From positions 496,001-560,000 of the forward strand of contig NZ_BSVB01000001.1 of NCBI RefSeq assembly GCF_030161895.1: a stretch of DNA of 64,000 nt. The letters run 5' to 3'. The notes beneath the pieces were generated by a model, which had not been told where the DNA came from, searched no databases, and was given only the letters and a program-made list of their open reading frames with translations. The number at the start of each line of letters is the position of its first letter. Positions within the stretch are counted from its first letter, which is position 1. Origin of the DNA: Pseudolysinimonas kribbensis. GTDB lineage: Bacteria > Actinomycetota > Actinomycetes > Actinomycetales > Microbacteriaceae. This document shows positions 38,585-46,601 of this stretch, in pieces. The position numbers and the translations under genes are program-made.

Positions 38585-38858
38585 CCAAGGCGCACATGAA
38601 GCAGCAATCGCGCTGATCTCCACCGTCGCGGCGGTAGAGCCTGATCTTCCGCAGCTCTACAACATGGCCAAGATGATGATCCCGGCTGTCACGGCAGATG
38701 AGCTAGTGGATGGCGCTTGCCTTGCGATCTCGTTCGCATCGGCAGAACTGGCCGTCGCGACGGGCAGGACGTTGGAGGAGGTCTCGACAAGCTGGGCAAC
38801 TAGTTCGCCGGCCTGCGGAGCGGGCATCCGATTGACGACAACACGTCCGGTCGGGTGA
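38581..38858 (+). CDS. Unknown protein, probably frameshifted at codon 4
   Basis: ATG 38581 overlaps the previous stop, but the frame closes after 11 codons. One added G at AAGGCG (38587) gives a protein of about 92 residues: HEAAIALISTVAAVEPDLPQ, then a hydrophobic helix (GACLAISFASAELAVATG). No family recognised. The last 58 bases overlap the convergent DUF4177-like gene. Confidence 0.45.
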
Positions 38859-38988
38859 CGCTGATCGGTTCCCACCCCACGGCTGCGAGGCGGGCGAGGT
38901 CTTCGTTGGCCACCCTCTCACGGTCGGCGGTATGCACGGGTCGGATGTTCGAGCCGATCGTCTCGTAGCGGTACTCGTAGTCAGGCAT
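38800..38988 (-). CDS. DUF4177-like small protein
   Basis: 62 residues starting MPDYEYRYETIG and containing LARLAAVGWEPISV, the pattern of DUF4177 (a short beta-strand and the GWE segment). No function is known. First plus/minus switch in element 1: from here the genes run on the minus strand. Confidence 0.5.
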   Translation of the reverse strand: MPDYEYRYETIGSNIRPVHTADRERVANEDLARLAAVGWEPISVTRPDVLSSIGCPLRRPAN

Positions 38989-38995
38989 GCGAGAG

Positions 38996-39490
38996 TCACA
39001 GGCCGCGAAGCAAAGAAGGCAAGAACCCGACGAGGGCATCAGAACGTGCTCGGCCAGCAGGCAGGGTCAGCTCTTGATCGTCAAGGGTGACCTTGATCAC
39101 AACCCTGCCGGGCCACGAAGTGCTGCCCAACTCGTGAACGTACGGCCCGTGTCCCCCAGAGATGGAGACTCTTGAAATGGCAGACCTCCCTTGAGCCCAC
39201 ACCTCAGCGTTGACGTCGTCGGAGGTGGTGCCTTTGCCTCGAGCCGTAACGACCTTGGTCTCAGTGAAGACCAGAAGTTCAAATTCGAAGCTGCTCTCTC
39301 CGTAGTCGACACGGCTCGTTAGGTACTTGATCTCGTTGTCATCGATCAGGAGCAACAGCTGTGTCAAGAGCCTCAAGTACCATGCCGGTGCCTCGACTCC
39401 GTCATAGATTCCGCGCCAGCTGTCGTTCTCGTTGACGATGGCTCGATTCAGGTCATCTGCTAGCGCCCTTTGGCGAGGAGCTTCTGCCAT
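38996..39490 (-). CDS. Unknown cytoplasmic protein in the minus-strand cassette
   Basis: 164 residues from ATG 39490 (an upstream ATG at 39517 is possible). Mixed alpha/beta with YLRLLTQLLLLIDDNEIKYL and a GYV-like beta region. No family or signal peptide. Divergent from 39541-39777. Confidence 0.5.
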   Translation of the reverse strand: MAEAPRQRALADDLNRAIVNENDSWRGIYDGVEAPAWYLRLLTQLLLLIDDNEIKYLTSRVDYGESSFEFELLVFTETKVVTARGKGTTSDDVNAEVWAQGRSAISRVSISGGHGPYVHELGSTSWPGRVVIKVTLDDQELTLPAGRARSDALVGFLPSLLRGL

Positions 39491-39540
39491 GCCGCGACAA
39501 TAGCGCCGCTGAGTCACTGTCGCGGGGTAATGTCCCCAAC

Positions 39541-39777
39541 ATGGCGGATATTCAACAAGAGATGCTCAAGGAACTGAAAGAGATCTCCTTCCTTCTTGGG
39601 GACCTCAACGCGATCAGGAACGGCGAGTTCGACCCGCCGAGGGGCTCGGGTTCCACCGGGCGCGAGATCGGATCGCAGCCGACGATCAAGGACGTTCTCT
39701 CTCGTCTCGACGACATCGCAGGCCTCTTGGAGTATCAGAACGGCCTTCTTGGCGACTTGCTAGACCGGGCCACCTAA
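39541..39777 (+). CDS. Small coiled-coil-prone protein
   Basis: 78 residues. Helical ends (IQQEMLKELKEISFLLGDLN; LSRLDDIAGLLEYQNGLLGD) joined by a Gly/Pro linker. No family recognised. It starts 50 bases from the divergent gene 38996-39490. Confidence 0.5.
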   Translation: MADIQQEMLKELKEISFLLGDLNAIRNGEFDPPRGSGSTGREIGSQPTIKDVLSRLDDIAGLLEYQNGLLGDLLDRAT

Positions 39778-39900
39778 CTGGCCAGGTCGAATGAATTCTT
39801 GACAGCAGGCGCACCGCCACGACCAGGCGCCGTCGTCGAGCTCCATTGGCTCGAGGCATGAGGGGCAGTTCGGCGCTACGCCGTCGCTGAGATCATCCAC
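39760..39900 (-). CDS. Small zinc-ribbon protein, element 1 copy
   Basis: 46 residues from GTG 39900: CPSCLEPMELDDGAWSWRC then CCQEFIRPGQL. Two CxxC pairs make a zinc ribbon. A homologue with the same MELDDGAWSWRC core lies near the right end of element 2 at 60897-60998, so this is a shared gene of the two elements. Confidence 0.65.
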   Translation of the reverse strand: MDDLSDGVAPNCPSCLEPMELDDGAWSWRCACCQEFIRPGQLGGPV

Positions 39901-39909
39901 GGGATGCCT

Positions 39910-40413
39910 CTACTTGGCCTGCAGGATGACGTCGAGACCCTGGTCGGGGTGGTAGCTCCACGACGCCCGCACCTGACCCCATGAGTCGCTCTGCCGGCCA
40001 TCGAGAGCGCGAGTGGCTTCCATCTCGTCAAGAGTGGCGTCGGGAACCTTGAGGGCCTTGAGGACGCAGAGCTCGTCGTCGATGCTCAGACCGTCGATGT
40101 CGTCGTTGCCTTGATTGTCGAGAGCAAGCGACTTACCGCCGTCACCGACCGAGATCCCAGTGCTATGAGCCCCCAAGCCGCATTTGCTGAGAGCTTGAAC
40201 GAAGAGCGAACGCTTCTCGGGCTGGACGCCGGATGTCTCGGCACCATGGTTGGCTGCGCTGGCAATTCCTTGCACTGCGAGCGTCCCGCCGATCCCGACG
40301 CAAAGCGCGACCACTATCGCGACTATCGCGAATGGGTTGGTGAGCGCCGCGACGAGTGAAGAAGTAACCGGCGTCTCATCTGCAGGCATCCGGTCCTGAT
40401 CTACTTCATTCAT
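39910..40413 (-). CDS. Membrane-anchored protein of unknown function
   Basis: 167 residues with one membrane helix (about residues 27-49, PFAIVAIVVALCVGIGGTLA) and an outside domain with two cysteines. Resembles actinobacterial Ltp-type or superinfection-exclusion proteins in layout only. ATG 40413 overlaps the ParB-like stop. Confidence 0.55.
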   Translation of the reverse strand: MNEVDQDRMPADETPVTSSLVAALTNPFAIVAIVVALCVGIGGTLAVQGIASAANHGAETSGVQPEKRSLFVQALSKCGLGAHSTGISVGDGGKSLALDNQGNDDIDGLSIDDELCVLKALKVPDATLDEMEATRALDGRQSDSWGQVRASWSYHPDQGLDVILQAK

Positions 40414-41362
40414 GAGGGTTCCTTCCTGACTGCGCAGATTCTGGCATCGACCGACTGCCGTTCCTATCCCCAGGGGTAGGGGCCTCGAGCGACGGAATCT
40501 CGTTGCCGCCTGTGTCCGCCTTGCCGGGGATGATCTGGGTCAACTGCTGGCCACGTGCCCATGCGTTCCAGGCGCGGTAGACGATGTAGATCGCTTCGGC
40601 TACGTCGGGCTTCCGACGTTGGCCTGTCGCTGCTCGGTGGAAGATGTCGAGTAATACCCGTCGCGGATCGCCTCGGCCGTCCAGACGCATGTCCGCGATC
40701 GATTGCGCGAACTCGGACGCGGCACCCTCGTCGACCTTGCCCATCTCGTAGAGGCAGTAAGTCCACACGGACGGCTGAATGTTGATCTCGCGATAGGTGC
40801 GTCGCGCGATTGAGAGTGCGCTACTCACCCTCGGGTTCTTCTCGACCCACGCGATAACGTCGGCGTTTGAGAGCGACGGCACATTGGCTGCCATGGCGGT
40901 CCGCAGGTAGCCGTTCTCTCGCGCATCTGCGAGACGCGCGACGGCTGCCAGAAGCGTTGGGTCCTGCGCATAGCCGGCGAAGCGGAGCGCATCCCCACCC
41001 GATCGCTTAGCGCCCGTGTCGATGACTCCCCGCGCCTGTGGGTTGAGACCCTTCACGACAAGGACGGTGATCGTGACGCCGGATTCGATGACGGCCTCGC
41101 AACGGTGCTGTCCGTCGATGAGTCGCCCATCCCAGTCGAATTGGATCGCCTGGCCGGACGTCTGCCAGTTGCCCTCGCGCATGTCGCGGGCGTACTGGAG
41201 CACCTTGTGGCGTCGGAGGTTTCGGTTTCCAAGGTTCCGCCCGAGCCACCTTTCGGCGAGCTCTGGGGTGAGCTGGACGAGTTCGTGCGTGATTCTGTTC
41301 TGGCGATTCGTCTTTTCGGTGGTCATGCAATCGAGACTGGCTTCTGGTATCCGAATCGCCAT
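40406..41362 (-). CDS. ParB/Srx-fold protein
   Basis: About 318 residues (ATG 41362; ATG 41326 also possible). The ParB-like core is seen at about residues 55-115: WDGRLIDGQHRCEAVIESGV, then VVKGLNPQARGVIDTG. A helical C-terminal domain follows. ParB-fold proteins bind DNA or act as CTPases or nucleases. At the element edge it could help keep an excised form, or serve in defence. It is the gene nearest attR. Confidence 0.7.
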   Translation of the reverse strand: MAIRIPEASLDCMTTEKTNRQNRITHELVQLTPELAERWLGRNLGNRNLRRHKVLQYARDMREGNWQTSGQAIQFDWDGRLIDGQHRCEAVIESGVTITVLVVKGLNPQARGVIDTGAKRSGGDALRFAGYAQDPTLLAAVARLADARENGYLRTAMAANVPSLSNADVIAWVEKNPRVSSALSIARRTYREINIQPSVWTYCLYEMGKVDEGAASEFAQSIADMRLDGRGDPRRVLLDIFHRAATGQRRKPDVAEAIYIVYRAWNAWARGQQLTQIIPGKADTGGNEIPSLEAPTPGDRNGSRSMPESAQSGRNPHE

Positions 41363-41383
41363 TGCCCTGTTTCATTCCAAGTT

Positions 41384-41397
41384 GACAGTCCTGCCGT
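41384..41397. other. attR of element 1
   Basis: Element sequence GACAGT meets host sequence TGCCGTC at CC (41390-41391), matching CC at 27301-27302. Rejoined, the host reads ACGGCAGG-CCTCGTG (Thr-Ala-Gly-Leu-Val on the minus strand). Confidence 0.75.
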
Positions 41398-41472
41398 CAT
41401 CATCGTGATGAGCACCCACCCGGGGACGTCGCCCCTCTCGTCCCGCAGGAAACGGATCAGTCGCGCGCGCAT
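41390..41472 (-). pseudogene. N-terminal fragment of the flp-like gene split by element 1
   Basis: Starts MRARLIRFLRDERGDVPGWV and continues LITMMTAG up to the junction. With the fragment at 27216-27302 it forms a 55-residue pilin-like protein: basic start, ERG then a hydrophobic helix, as in Flp or DUF4244-type prepilins of tad loci. Confidence 0.82.
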
Positions 41473-41566
41473 CGGGCCATCGTGCTCGCTGAAACGCTGC
41501 CGTGAACGGCATTGTCCACAGGGCCGACGGTTCGGCGGCGGAACCAATCGGAGAGATAGTTGACAT

Positions 41567-41956
41567 GTGAGCAATCTGATCGAGTCCCCGCACGACCACA
41601 CGGATATCGCGATCGAGCCGATGGAATCACCGGCCGCCGAGACCGAGCGCATCATCCGCACCGGGACGATCTGGTTGGCCGCGGCGCTCCTCGTGCCGGC
41701 GGTGGGACTGGGCCCCCTGCTGGCCTCCGGATGGCGCCCGACCGACCTCCCGGTGTGGGGGGCGACGATGTTCTGGGCCGGAATCGTCGCCGCCGCGGTC
41801 GGCACGGCATCCCTGATCTGGGCCGGATGCCCGACGCTCGGCTTCCCGCTCGTGCAGGCCCACAAGCAGAAGCAGTACTGCATCCGCGCCGGCATCGTGC
41901 TGTTCGCCAGCGGTGCCACGCTCGTCGGCTTCGCGCTCCTGGTGTCGCCGGCCTAG
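41567..41956 (+). CDS. Host membrane protein of unknown function
   Basis: 129 residues from GTG 41567 with GGAGAGA upstream. Three predicted helices (about residues 34-54, 66-88 and 107-127). Divergent from the flp-like gene; not clearly part of the tad system. Confidence 0.65.
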   Translation: MSNLIESPHDHTDIAIEPMESPAAETERIIRTGTIWLAAALLVPAVGLGPLLASGWRPTDLPVWGATMFWAGIVAAAVGTASLIWAGCPTLGFPLVQAHKQKQYCIRAGIVLFASGATLVGFALLVSPA

Positions 41957-41969
41957 CGGCCCGCTGCGC

Positions 41970-42264
41970 CTAGCGCTGGAGCTCCTCGAGCACCTCGACG
42001 CTTCCGCCGAACGCGAGATTCGGGCTCCCCTTGGCCGCCTCGACCGCGGCCTCGAGGAGTCGAACCGCACCATCGAGGCACCGCGCACCACGCCATCCGA
42101 ATCGCCGACGCCGCCCGCCGTCACGAGCCGGCCCCCGCGGTCCGGATGCCGTAGTCCTCGCCGAGGGCCTCGTTCCAGGCGCGCCACGCAGCCCGGTTCT
42201 CCGCGACGCGGTCGGCGGGCACCGGATCGGGGCCCGCGCGGTAGATGAAGATGAACGACGCCAT
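41970..42264 (-). CDS. YCII-like protein, two frameshifts
   Basis: Starts MASFIFIYRAGPDPVPADRV, continues in the next frame with TAGGVGDSDGVVRGASMVRF and in the third with LEAAVEAAKGSPNLAFGGSV to EELQR. The pieces form one protein of about 100 residues of the YCII fold, with a G-rich stretch at the first break. Function unknown. It may be a remnant or, more likely, another pair of base errors. Confidence 0.6.
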
Positions 42265-42343
42265 GGGCGAGACCCTATGGCAGCCAAGCGTCGGGTCTGG
42301 TCACAGATCGTCACGCCGAGTGACGTCGGACGACGTCGGCGTC

Positions 42344-43281
42344 TCAGAACCCCATCCGCAGCACGAGCACGCCCGGCCAGATCGCGATCAGCACCGTGAC
42401 GGGCAGGATGCCGAACACGAGCGGCACCATCATCGCCACCTCGTTGCGCCCCGCCGCCTCGAGCAGCCCGCGCTTCGCCTCGTCGCGGGCGTCCTGCGCC
42501 TCGGCGCGCAGCACGTCGACGAGGGGGCTGCCGCGATCGAGCGCCGCCACGAGCTGATCGACCGTGCGGGTGAAGGGCGGCAGGCCGATGGCCGCCGCGC
42601 GCCGGGTCAGGGCCTCGGCGAGCGGAACCCCCGCGTTGACCTCGGTCACGACCACCGTGAGCTCGCGGGCGAGCTCGCCAGAGCCGACCCGCGCGACCCG
42701 TCGCAGCGCCTCGAGCACCCCTCCCCCGCGGCCAGCGACAGGGTCAGCAACTCGACGATCGTCGGGTACTCGTGGGTCATCCGTCGCAGCCGCGCTCGGG
42801 CCGCCCGCGCGAGCAGCTGCTCCGGCGCGAGCAGGCCAACCGCCGCCGCCGCGATGCCGACCGCGACCGCCGCGACGAGCGGGATCGCCGTTGCTCGCAC
42901 CAGCCCCGCGACCAGCGCCGCGCCCACGGCCGACCCGATCGCGAGCCCGACCAGCTGCCGGGACCGGAACCGCGCGACCGGCGTCGTCCATCCGGCCTGG
43001 CGCAGCCGGCGCTCGATCGCCTCATCACCGCCCAGCACGCCGGAGAGCCCGCCGAGCAGACCGGCCGCTCCAGGCCGGAGCAGCTCGCCGATCACCGACA
43101 CCGGCACCGCGGGCCGGCACGTCGCCAGGTCGCGGGCTTCCGGCGAGACGGCGGCGACGTAGGGCGCGATCCGGGTCGAGAGCCGCGGGGCGCCGACGCG
43201 CGGGACGAGCGCGACGAGGGTCCAGAGTCCGACGCCGAGCACGATCCCGACGGGCACGGCCAGGGCGATCCAGGGGGTCAC
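42344..43281 (-). CDS. tadC: TadC-like pilus inner-membrane protein, one frameshift
   Basis: About 312 residues. N-terminal helices, then the T2SF (GspF-like) domain: MTHEYPTIVELLTLSLAAGE, after the break VLEALRRVARVGSGELAREL, then GSPLVDVLRAEAQDARDEAK and two final helices ending VLRMGF. The break near 42722 (GGGGAGGGGTG) is repaired by one G. TadB and TadC form the membrane platform of the Flp pilus machine. GTG 43281 overlaps the tadB stop. Confidence 0.85.
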
Positions 43282-44153
43282 GCGAACCACCTCTGCTCCT
43301 CGGGCAGGCGGCCCAGCACGAGCATCAACCGGTAGGCAACGATCGTCACGATCAGGCCGGCGGCGAGCAGCAGCATCCCACCCGCCGAGTTGTAGGCACT
43401 CGCGGCCTCCGGGCGCGAGGCGATGAGCAGGAGGACGACCCACGGCGCGGCAACGCCGAGTCGCGCGGCGATGATCACCCACCACTGCCGGGCCTCGGCC
43501 TCCGAGCGCACCGCCGCGTCCGCGCGCAACGACGCGGCGAGCGAGCGCAGCACGGATGGCAGCTCCGTTCCCCCGACCTCGCGCGCGAGCCGGATCGTCT
43601 CGACGACGCGATCGCCGACCGGGTCGGCCAGCGCGTGCTTCAGGTCGTCGAGGGCGGGGCCCATGACCCCGGTCGCCTGCACCCGCAGCTCGAACTCGCC
43701 GAAGGCGGCGCGGGTCTCGGGCGTTCCCGCCCCGGCGAGCGCGCCGACCGCGGCGGCCAACGGCGTGCCCGCGCGGAGGCTGGCGACGAGGTGATCGACG
43801 AGGTCGGGCCAGGCGGCACGCACCGCGCGACGCCGGTGCCGGGCGCGGCGGGAGACGGCGGCCGTGGGCAGCACGCCCGCGAGCAGTCCGACCGCACCGC
43901 CGAGCCCCCAGACCCCGCTCATCGCGATGACGAGTGCCGCGACCGCGACACCCAGCAGGACGCTCAGCGCGACCAGCACCGCCACGGGCACGCGCGGCAT
44001 CCCGGCCTGCACCAGCAGCACCGCGAGACCGCGCTCCGGATGCCGCGACCGCCGTGGCGACCGCGCCCGGTCCCGCGGCCACAGCCAGGGCGAAGCCACC
44101 AGGAGCGCGCCCGCGCCGAGCAGCAGCCCCGCGCCGGCGGCGAGCGGACTCAC
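43278..44153 (-). CDS. tadB: TadB-like pilus inner-membrane protein
   Basis: 291 residues, intact. Helices at the start and end flank a T2SF domain (AWPDLVDHLVASLRAGTPLA, LADPVGDRVVETIRLAREVG, LPSVLRSLAASLRAD). It is the partner of TadC. GTG 44153 overlaps the tadA stop (GTGA), so tadABC form one operon. Confidence 0.87.
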   Translation of the reverse strand: MSPLAAGAGLLLGAGALLVASPWLWPRDRARSPRRSRHPERGLAVLLVQAGMPRVPVAVLVALSVLLGVAVAALVIAMSGVWGLGGAVGLLAGVLPTAAVSRRARHRRRAVRAAWPDLVDHLVASLRAGTPLAAAVGALAGAGTPETRAAFGEFELRVQATGVMGPALDDLKHALADPVGDRVVETIRLAREVGGTELPSVLRSLAASLRADAAVRSEAEARQWWVIIAARLGVAAPWVVLLLIASRPEAASAYNSAGGMLLLAAGLIVTIVAYRLMLVLGRLPEEQRWFA

Positions 44154-44536
44154 GCGCCGCCTCCCGGGCCGCTGCCCGCGTCGCCGCCCGCGCGCCCGCA
44201 GAGGATGACGGCCGGGTCGACGCCGCCCCGGGCGAACTTGGCCGTGCGCGGCGGCAGCTTCCCCGTGGCGCCCAACTCCCCGCCGTCGATCTCGAACAGC
44301 GGCACGATCTCGGGCCCGTCGGCGCCGACGTCACCGGTGACCGCGGCGATCTCGCGCACCCGGCGACGGCCGCCGCGCTCGAGCTCGGCGTGCACGACGA
44401 CGTCGATCGACCCCGCGACGGTCGGCACGACGAACGCCGCGTCGATGTTGCGGCCCGCGAGCAGCGGCAGAGTGCCGAGCTTGCGCAGCGCCTCGGCCGC
44501 GCTGTTGGCGTGCAGCGAGCACATGCCCGGGAGCCC
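44150..44536 (-). pseudogene. tadA: C-terminal fragment of tadA split by element 2
   Basis: From the junction it reads GLPGMCSLHANSAAEALRKL and TLPLLAGRNIDAAFVVPTVA, the standard end of TadA/CpaF after the Walker B box, and finishes at 44150. The N-terminal part is at 61471-62354. The two join as ALNSGLPG-MCSLHANS in frame, so the intact gene coded for about 420 residues. Confidence 0.9.
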
Positions 44537-44541
44537 TGTGT
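44527..44541. other. attL of element 2
   Basis: The 5-base core AGCCC at 44532-44536 is repeated at 61471-61475. Left of it is tadA, right of it is element DNA (TGTGTCACTATTACGG). Confidence 0.78.
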
Positions 44542-44567
44542 CACTATTACGGCTATGCAGCAGACAA

Positions 44568-44636
44568 GCCCTCGCCGACTGGACCGGCCCGCGTTTCCTA
44601 AGCGCGACATCGGAGGTTCGAATCCTCCCGAGGGCA
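44568..44636 (+). tRNA. tRNA-Arg(CCU)-like sequence with a shortened D-arm
   Basis: Perfect 7-bp acceptor (GCCCTCG/CGAGGGC), 5-bp anticodon stem with loop TTCCTAA (anticodon CCT), 5-base variable region, and a perfect T-arm GGAGG-TTCGAAT-CCTCC. The D-arm region is only 15 bases (44575-44589), with at most a 3-bp stem, so it may be non-functional or a decoy. The integrase ATG follows four bases after the discriminator A. The sequence is on the element side of attL. Confidence 0.6.
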
Positions 44637-44640
44637 CGCT

Positions 44641-46221
44641 ATGAGCGCCGCGATCTACGCGCGCATTTCCGAGGATCGTGCCGCCAACGCCGCGGGCGTG
44701 GATCGACAACTCGCGGAGTGCAGGCAGCTAGCTGAGCGTCGTGGCCTCGGGTCACCCGTCGAGTTCGTGGACAACGACATCAGCGCCATGAGCGGCAAGC
44801 GCCGCCCCGCGTTCGAGGCGCTCTTGGCCGCGATCGAATCGGGCGAGGTTGACTCCGTGATCGCCTGGCACACCGACCGGCTCTACCGCCTCCCTCGCGA
44901 CCTCGAGCCGTTGATCAAGCTCGCCGACTCCCGCCCGGTGTCCTTCGTGACTGTGAACGCGGGCGACATCGACCTGAACACCGCCACGGGGCGCATGGTC
45001 GCGCGCATCCTCGCCTCCGTCTCGGCTCAGGAGATTGAGCACCGCACCGAGCGTCAGGTGGCGAAGAACGCGCAGCAGCTACGGGAAGGCGTGCCCCTCA
45101 GGGGCAACCGCCCGTTCGGTTTCGAGGTCGACCGACTCGCCATCCGCGAATCAGAGGCCGCGCTCATCCGCGAGGCCTACGCCACGATCGCGGAGGGCGG
45201 CACGCTGTACTCGATCCAGCGCGCGCTCAATCAGTCGGGGATCCGCACGCCGCGCGGCAACACATGGTCCTACGCGACGATCCGGCAACTCCTTCTGCGC
45301 GAGCGCAACGCGGGCAGGCTCATCGCCGGTAAGGGTGTCGCTCACCGCGTCATCCGCGACGACCTCTCGCAGATCGTCAGCCCGGAGCAGTTCGAGGCCG
45401 TGCGCCTCATCCTCAGCGACCCGAAACGGGAGACAGCGCCGGGCCCGAAGGTCACAAAGCACTTCCTCTCGGGAGTCGCCATTTGCGGCGTATGCGGCGC
45501 CGGCATGCGATCGGCCGTCTCATCGAGCCGGGGACGTCGGCAGGAGAGCTATAAGTGCGGGACCAAGGCGAGCGGTCGCGGGCACGGTCAGCGGCACGCG
45601 TCAATCGCTCGGCACGTCGTGGAGGCCGCGATCCCTGGGGCCGTCTGGGGCGCACTCGTGGAGCTGGTGCAGGGCGGCGGCGACGTCGCCGAGAAGGAGG
45701 CCGCGGAGCTGGGTCCGCTCCGCGCGAGGCGCGCGAGCCTTGAGGCCGACCGCGCCGAGCTGCAGAAGATCGAGAACATCCGCGGCGTCGACCTCTCCGC
45801 GTTCGCAGCGCAGATGCAAGCCGTCGCTGACGAGATAGACGGCATCACCGAGCGCGTAACCGCGATCCTTCGCGCGAACACCACTGAGCACGCCCTGGCC
45901 CCCGTGCGCGAATTCGTCGCGGCGATCGAGCGGGCCGCGGAGGATCGGCGCACGCTGACTCTTGACGAGCACGTTGTGCTCCTAGGCGTCCGGCGCGAGT
46001 TTGAAGAGGCCTGGCACGGGCTCTCGGTCGAGCAGAAACGCGACCTGACGCGGGCGACCGTTGATGTCGTCGTGAGCCCCGTGGACGTCTCTATCCGGCG
46101 CTCGTTCTCCGTCGCTCCCTCCGCTGACGACCCCACGGCTTCCGTGCTCGTGGAGCGCGTCGACAATCCCGAGCGTCCCGAGCGCCTATCGATCACCCCG
46201 AAGAGAAGAGAGAAAGCATGA
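44641..46221 (+). CDS. Large serine recombinase/integrase of element 2
   Basis: 526 residues, intact. Catalytic domain begins SAAIYARISED (Ser10), with WHTDRLYRLPRDL and NAGDIDLNTATGRMVAR. The recombinase domain lies at about 150-260 and the zinc ribbon at about 280-320 (CGVCGAGMRS ... YKCGTK), followed by a coiled coil at 355-430. Same family as the element 1 enzyme but clearly diverged, in line with a different att site. Overlaps the next gene by 4 bases. Confidence 0.95.
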   Translation: MSAAIYARISEDRAANAAGVDRQLAECRQLAERRGLGSPVEFVDNDISAMSGKRRPAFEALLAAIESGEVDSVIAWHTDRLYRLPRDLEPLIKLADSRPVSFVTVNAGDIDLNTATGRMVARILASVSAQEIEHRTERQVAKNAQQLREGVPLRGNRPFGFEVDRLAIRESEAALIREAYATIAEGGTLYSIQRALNQSGIRTPRGNTWSYATIRQLLLRERNAGRLIAGKGVAHRVIRDDLSQIVSPEQFEAVRLILSDPKRETAPGPKVTKHFLSGVAICGVCGAGMRSAVSSSRGRRQESYKCGTKASGRGHGQRHASIARHVVEAAIPGAVWGALVELVQGGGDVAEKEAAELGPLRARRASLEADRAELQKIENIRGVDLSAFAAQMQAVADEIDGITERVTAILRANTTEHALAPVREFVAAIERAAEDRRTLTLDEHVVLLGVRREFEEAWHGLSVEQKRDLTRATVDVVVSPVDVSIRRSFSVAPSADDPTASVLVERVDNPERPERLSITPKRREKA

Positions 46222-46403
46222 GCACCACGCCCGTACTTACTGACGAGTTCACCGTCGAAATCCGCAAGACACGCCCCGAGTTCAGGCCGTTCCTCGGCGG
46301 CTACGCGGACCTCTTCGAGGCACGGCAGATCGCAGCCTCCCTGATCGCCTCGCAGGGCGTCGAGGCGCGTGTGACCGATGGCGACGGGCGGGTGTGGGCA
46401 TGA
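46218..46403 (+). CDS. Small protein following the integrase
   Basis: 61 residues; ATG overlaps the integrase stop. One alpha/beta unit (FTVEIRKTRPEFRPFLGGYA, then ARQIAASLIASQGVEARVTD). Small proteins right after serine integrases may be recombination directionality factors, but no motif supports that here. Confidence 0.55.
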   Translation: MSTTPVLTDEFTVEIRKTRPEFRPFLGGYADLFEARQIAASLIASQGVEARVTDGDGRVWA

Positions 46404-46555
46404 GCGCCGCCGACGAGCGGAGCGAGCGCGAGCTACGCGCGAAGGCCGTTGAGATTCACAAGCTCGAAACCGCGTTCGGCGATGAGGACGCGGCACGCGC
46501 GGCCTATGAGGCCGAGATGGAGCGCCGGCACGGACCTCGCACCGGCGCCGAGTAA
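46400..46555 (+). CDS. Very small charged helical protein
   Basis: 51 residues (MSAADERSERELRAKAVEIH start), nearly half Glu/Arg/Lys, one long helix. ATG overlaps the previous stop. Third gene of the integrase operon; a hairpin terminator follows. No family recognised. Confidence 0.5.
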   Translation: MSAADERSERELRAKAVEIHKLETAFGDEDAARAAYEAEMERRHGPRTGAE

Positions 46556-46566
46556 CGCACCACGAG

Positions 46567-46595
46567 AAGCGCCCCGGCTCGCGCTGGGGGCGTTT
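46567..46595. terminator. Bidirectional hairpin between convergent operons
   Basis: AAGCGCCCC pairs with GGGGGCGTTT around a GGCTCGCGCT loop. It separates the integrase operon from the convergent RepA-like gene. Confidence 0.65.
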
Positions 46596-46601
46596 CCGCG
46601 C

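Larger units (their letters stand above)
27303..41391 (+). mobile_element. Element 1: 14.1-kb serine-integrase element (satellite-like prophage)
   Basis: Inserted in the flp-like gene of the tad locus. Contents left to right: serine integrase, two unknown zinc-type proteins, a RepA-like replication module with WhiB and an excisionase-like protein, HNH nuclease, small terminase, tape measure, S74 fibre, then a minus-strand cassette with a zinc ribbon, a membrane protein and a ParB-like protein. It lacks large terminase, portal, capsid, tail tube, holin, lysin and a recognisable repressor. Base composition falls at about 33.9-37.6 kb, showing a mosaic origin. Confidence 0.85.

Noticed and set aside
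42646..44709. A 687-codon open frame on the minus strand across tadC, tadB and the element 2 edge
   Set aside because: It is out of frame with the clear TadB and TadA sequences for most of its length and has the Arg/Ala/Ser-rich composition of a shadow frame; only its last part is tadC.
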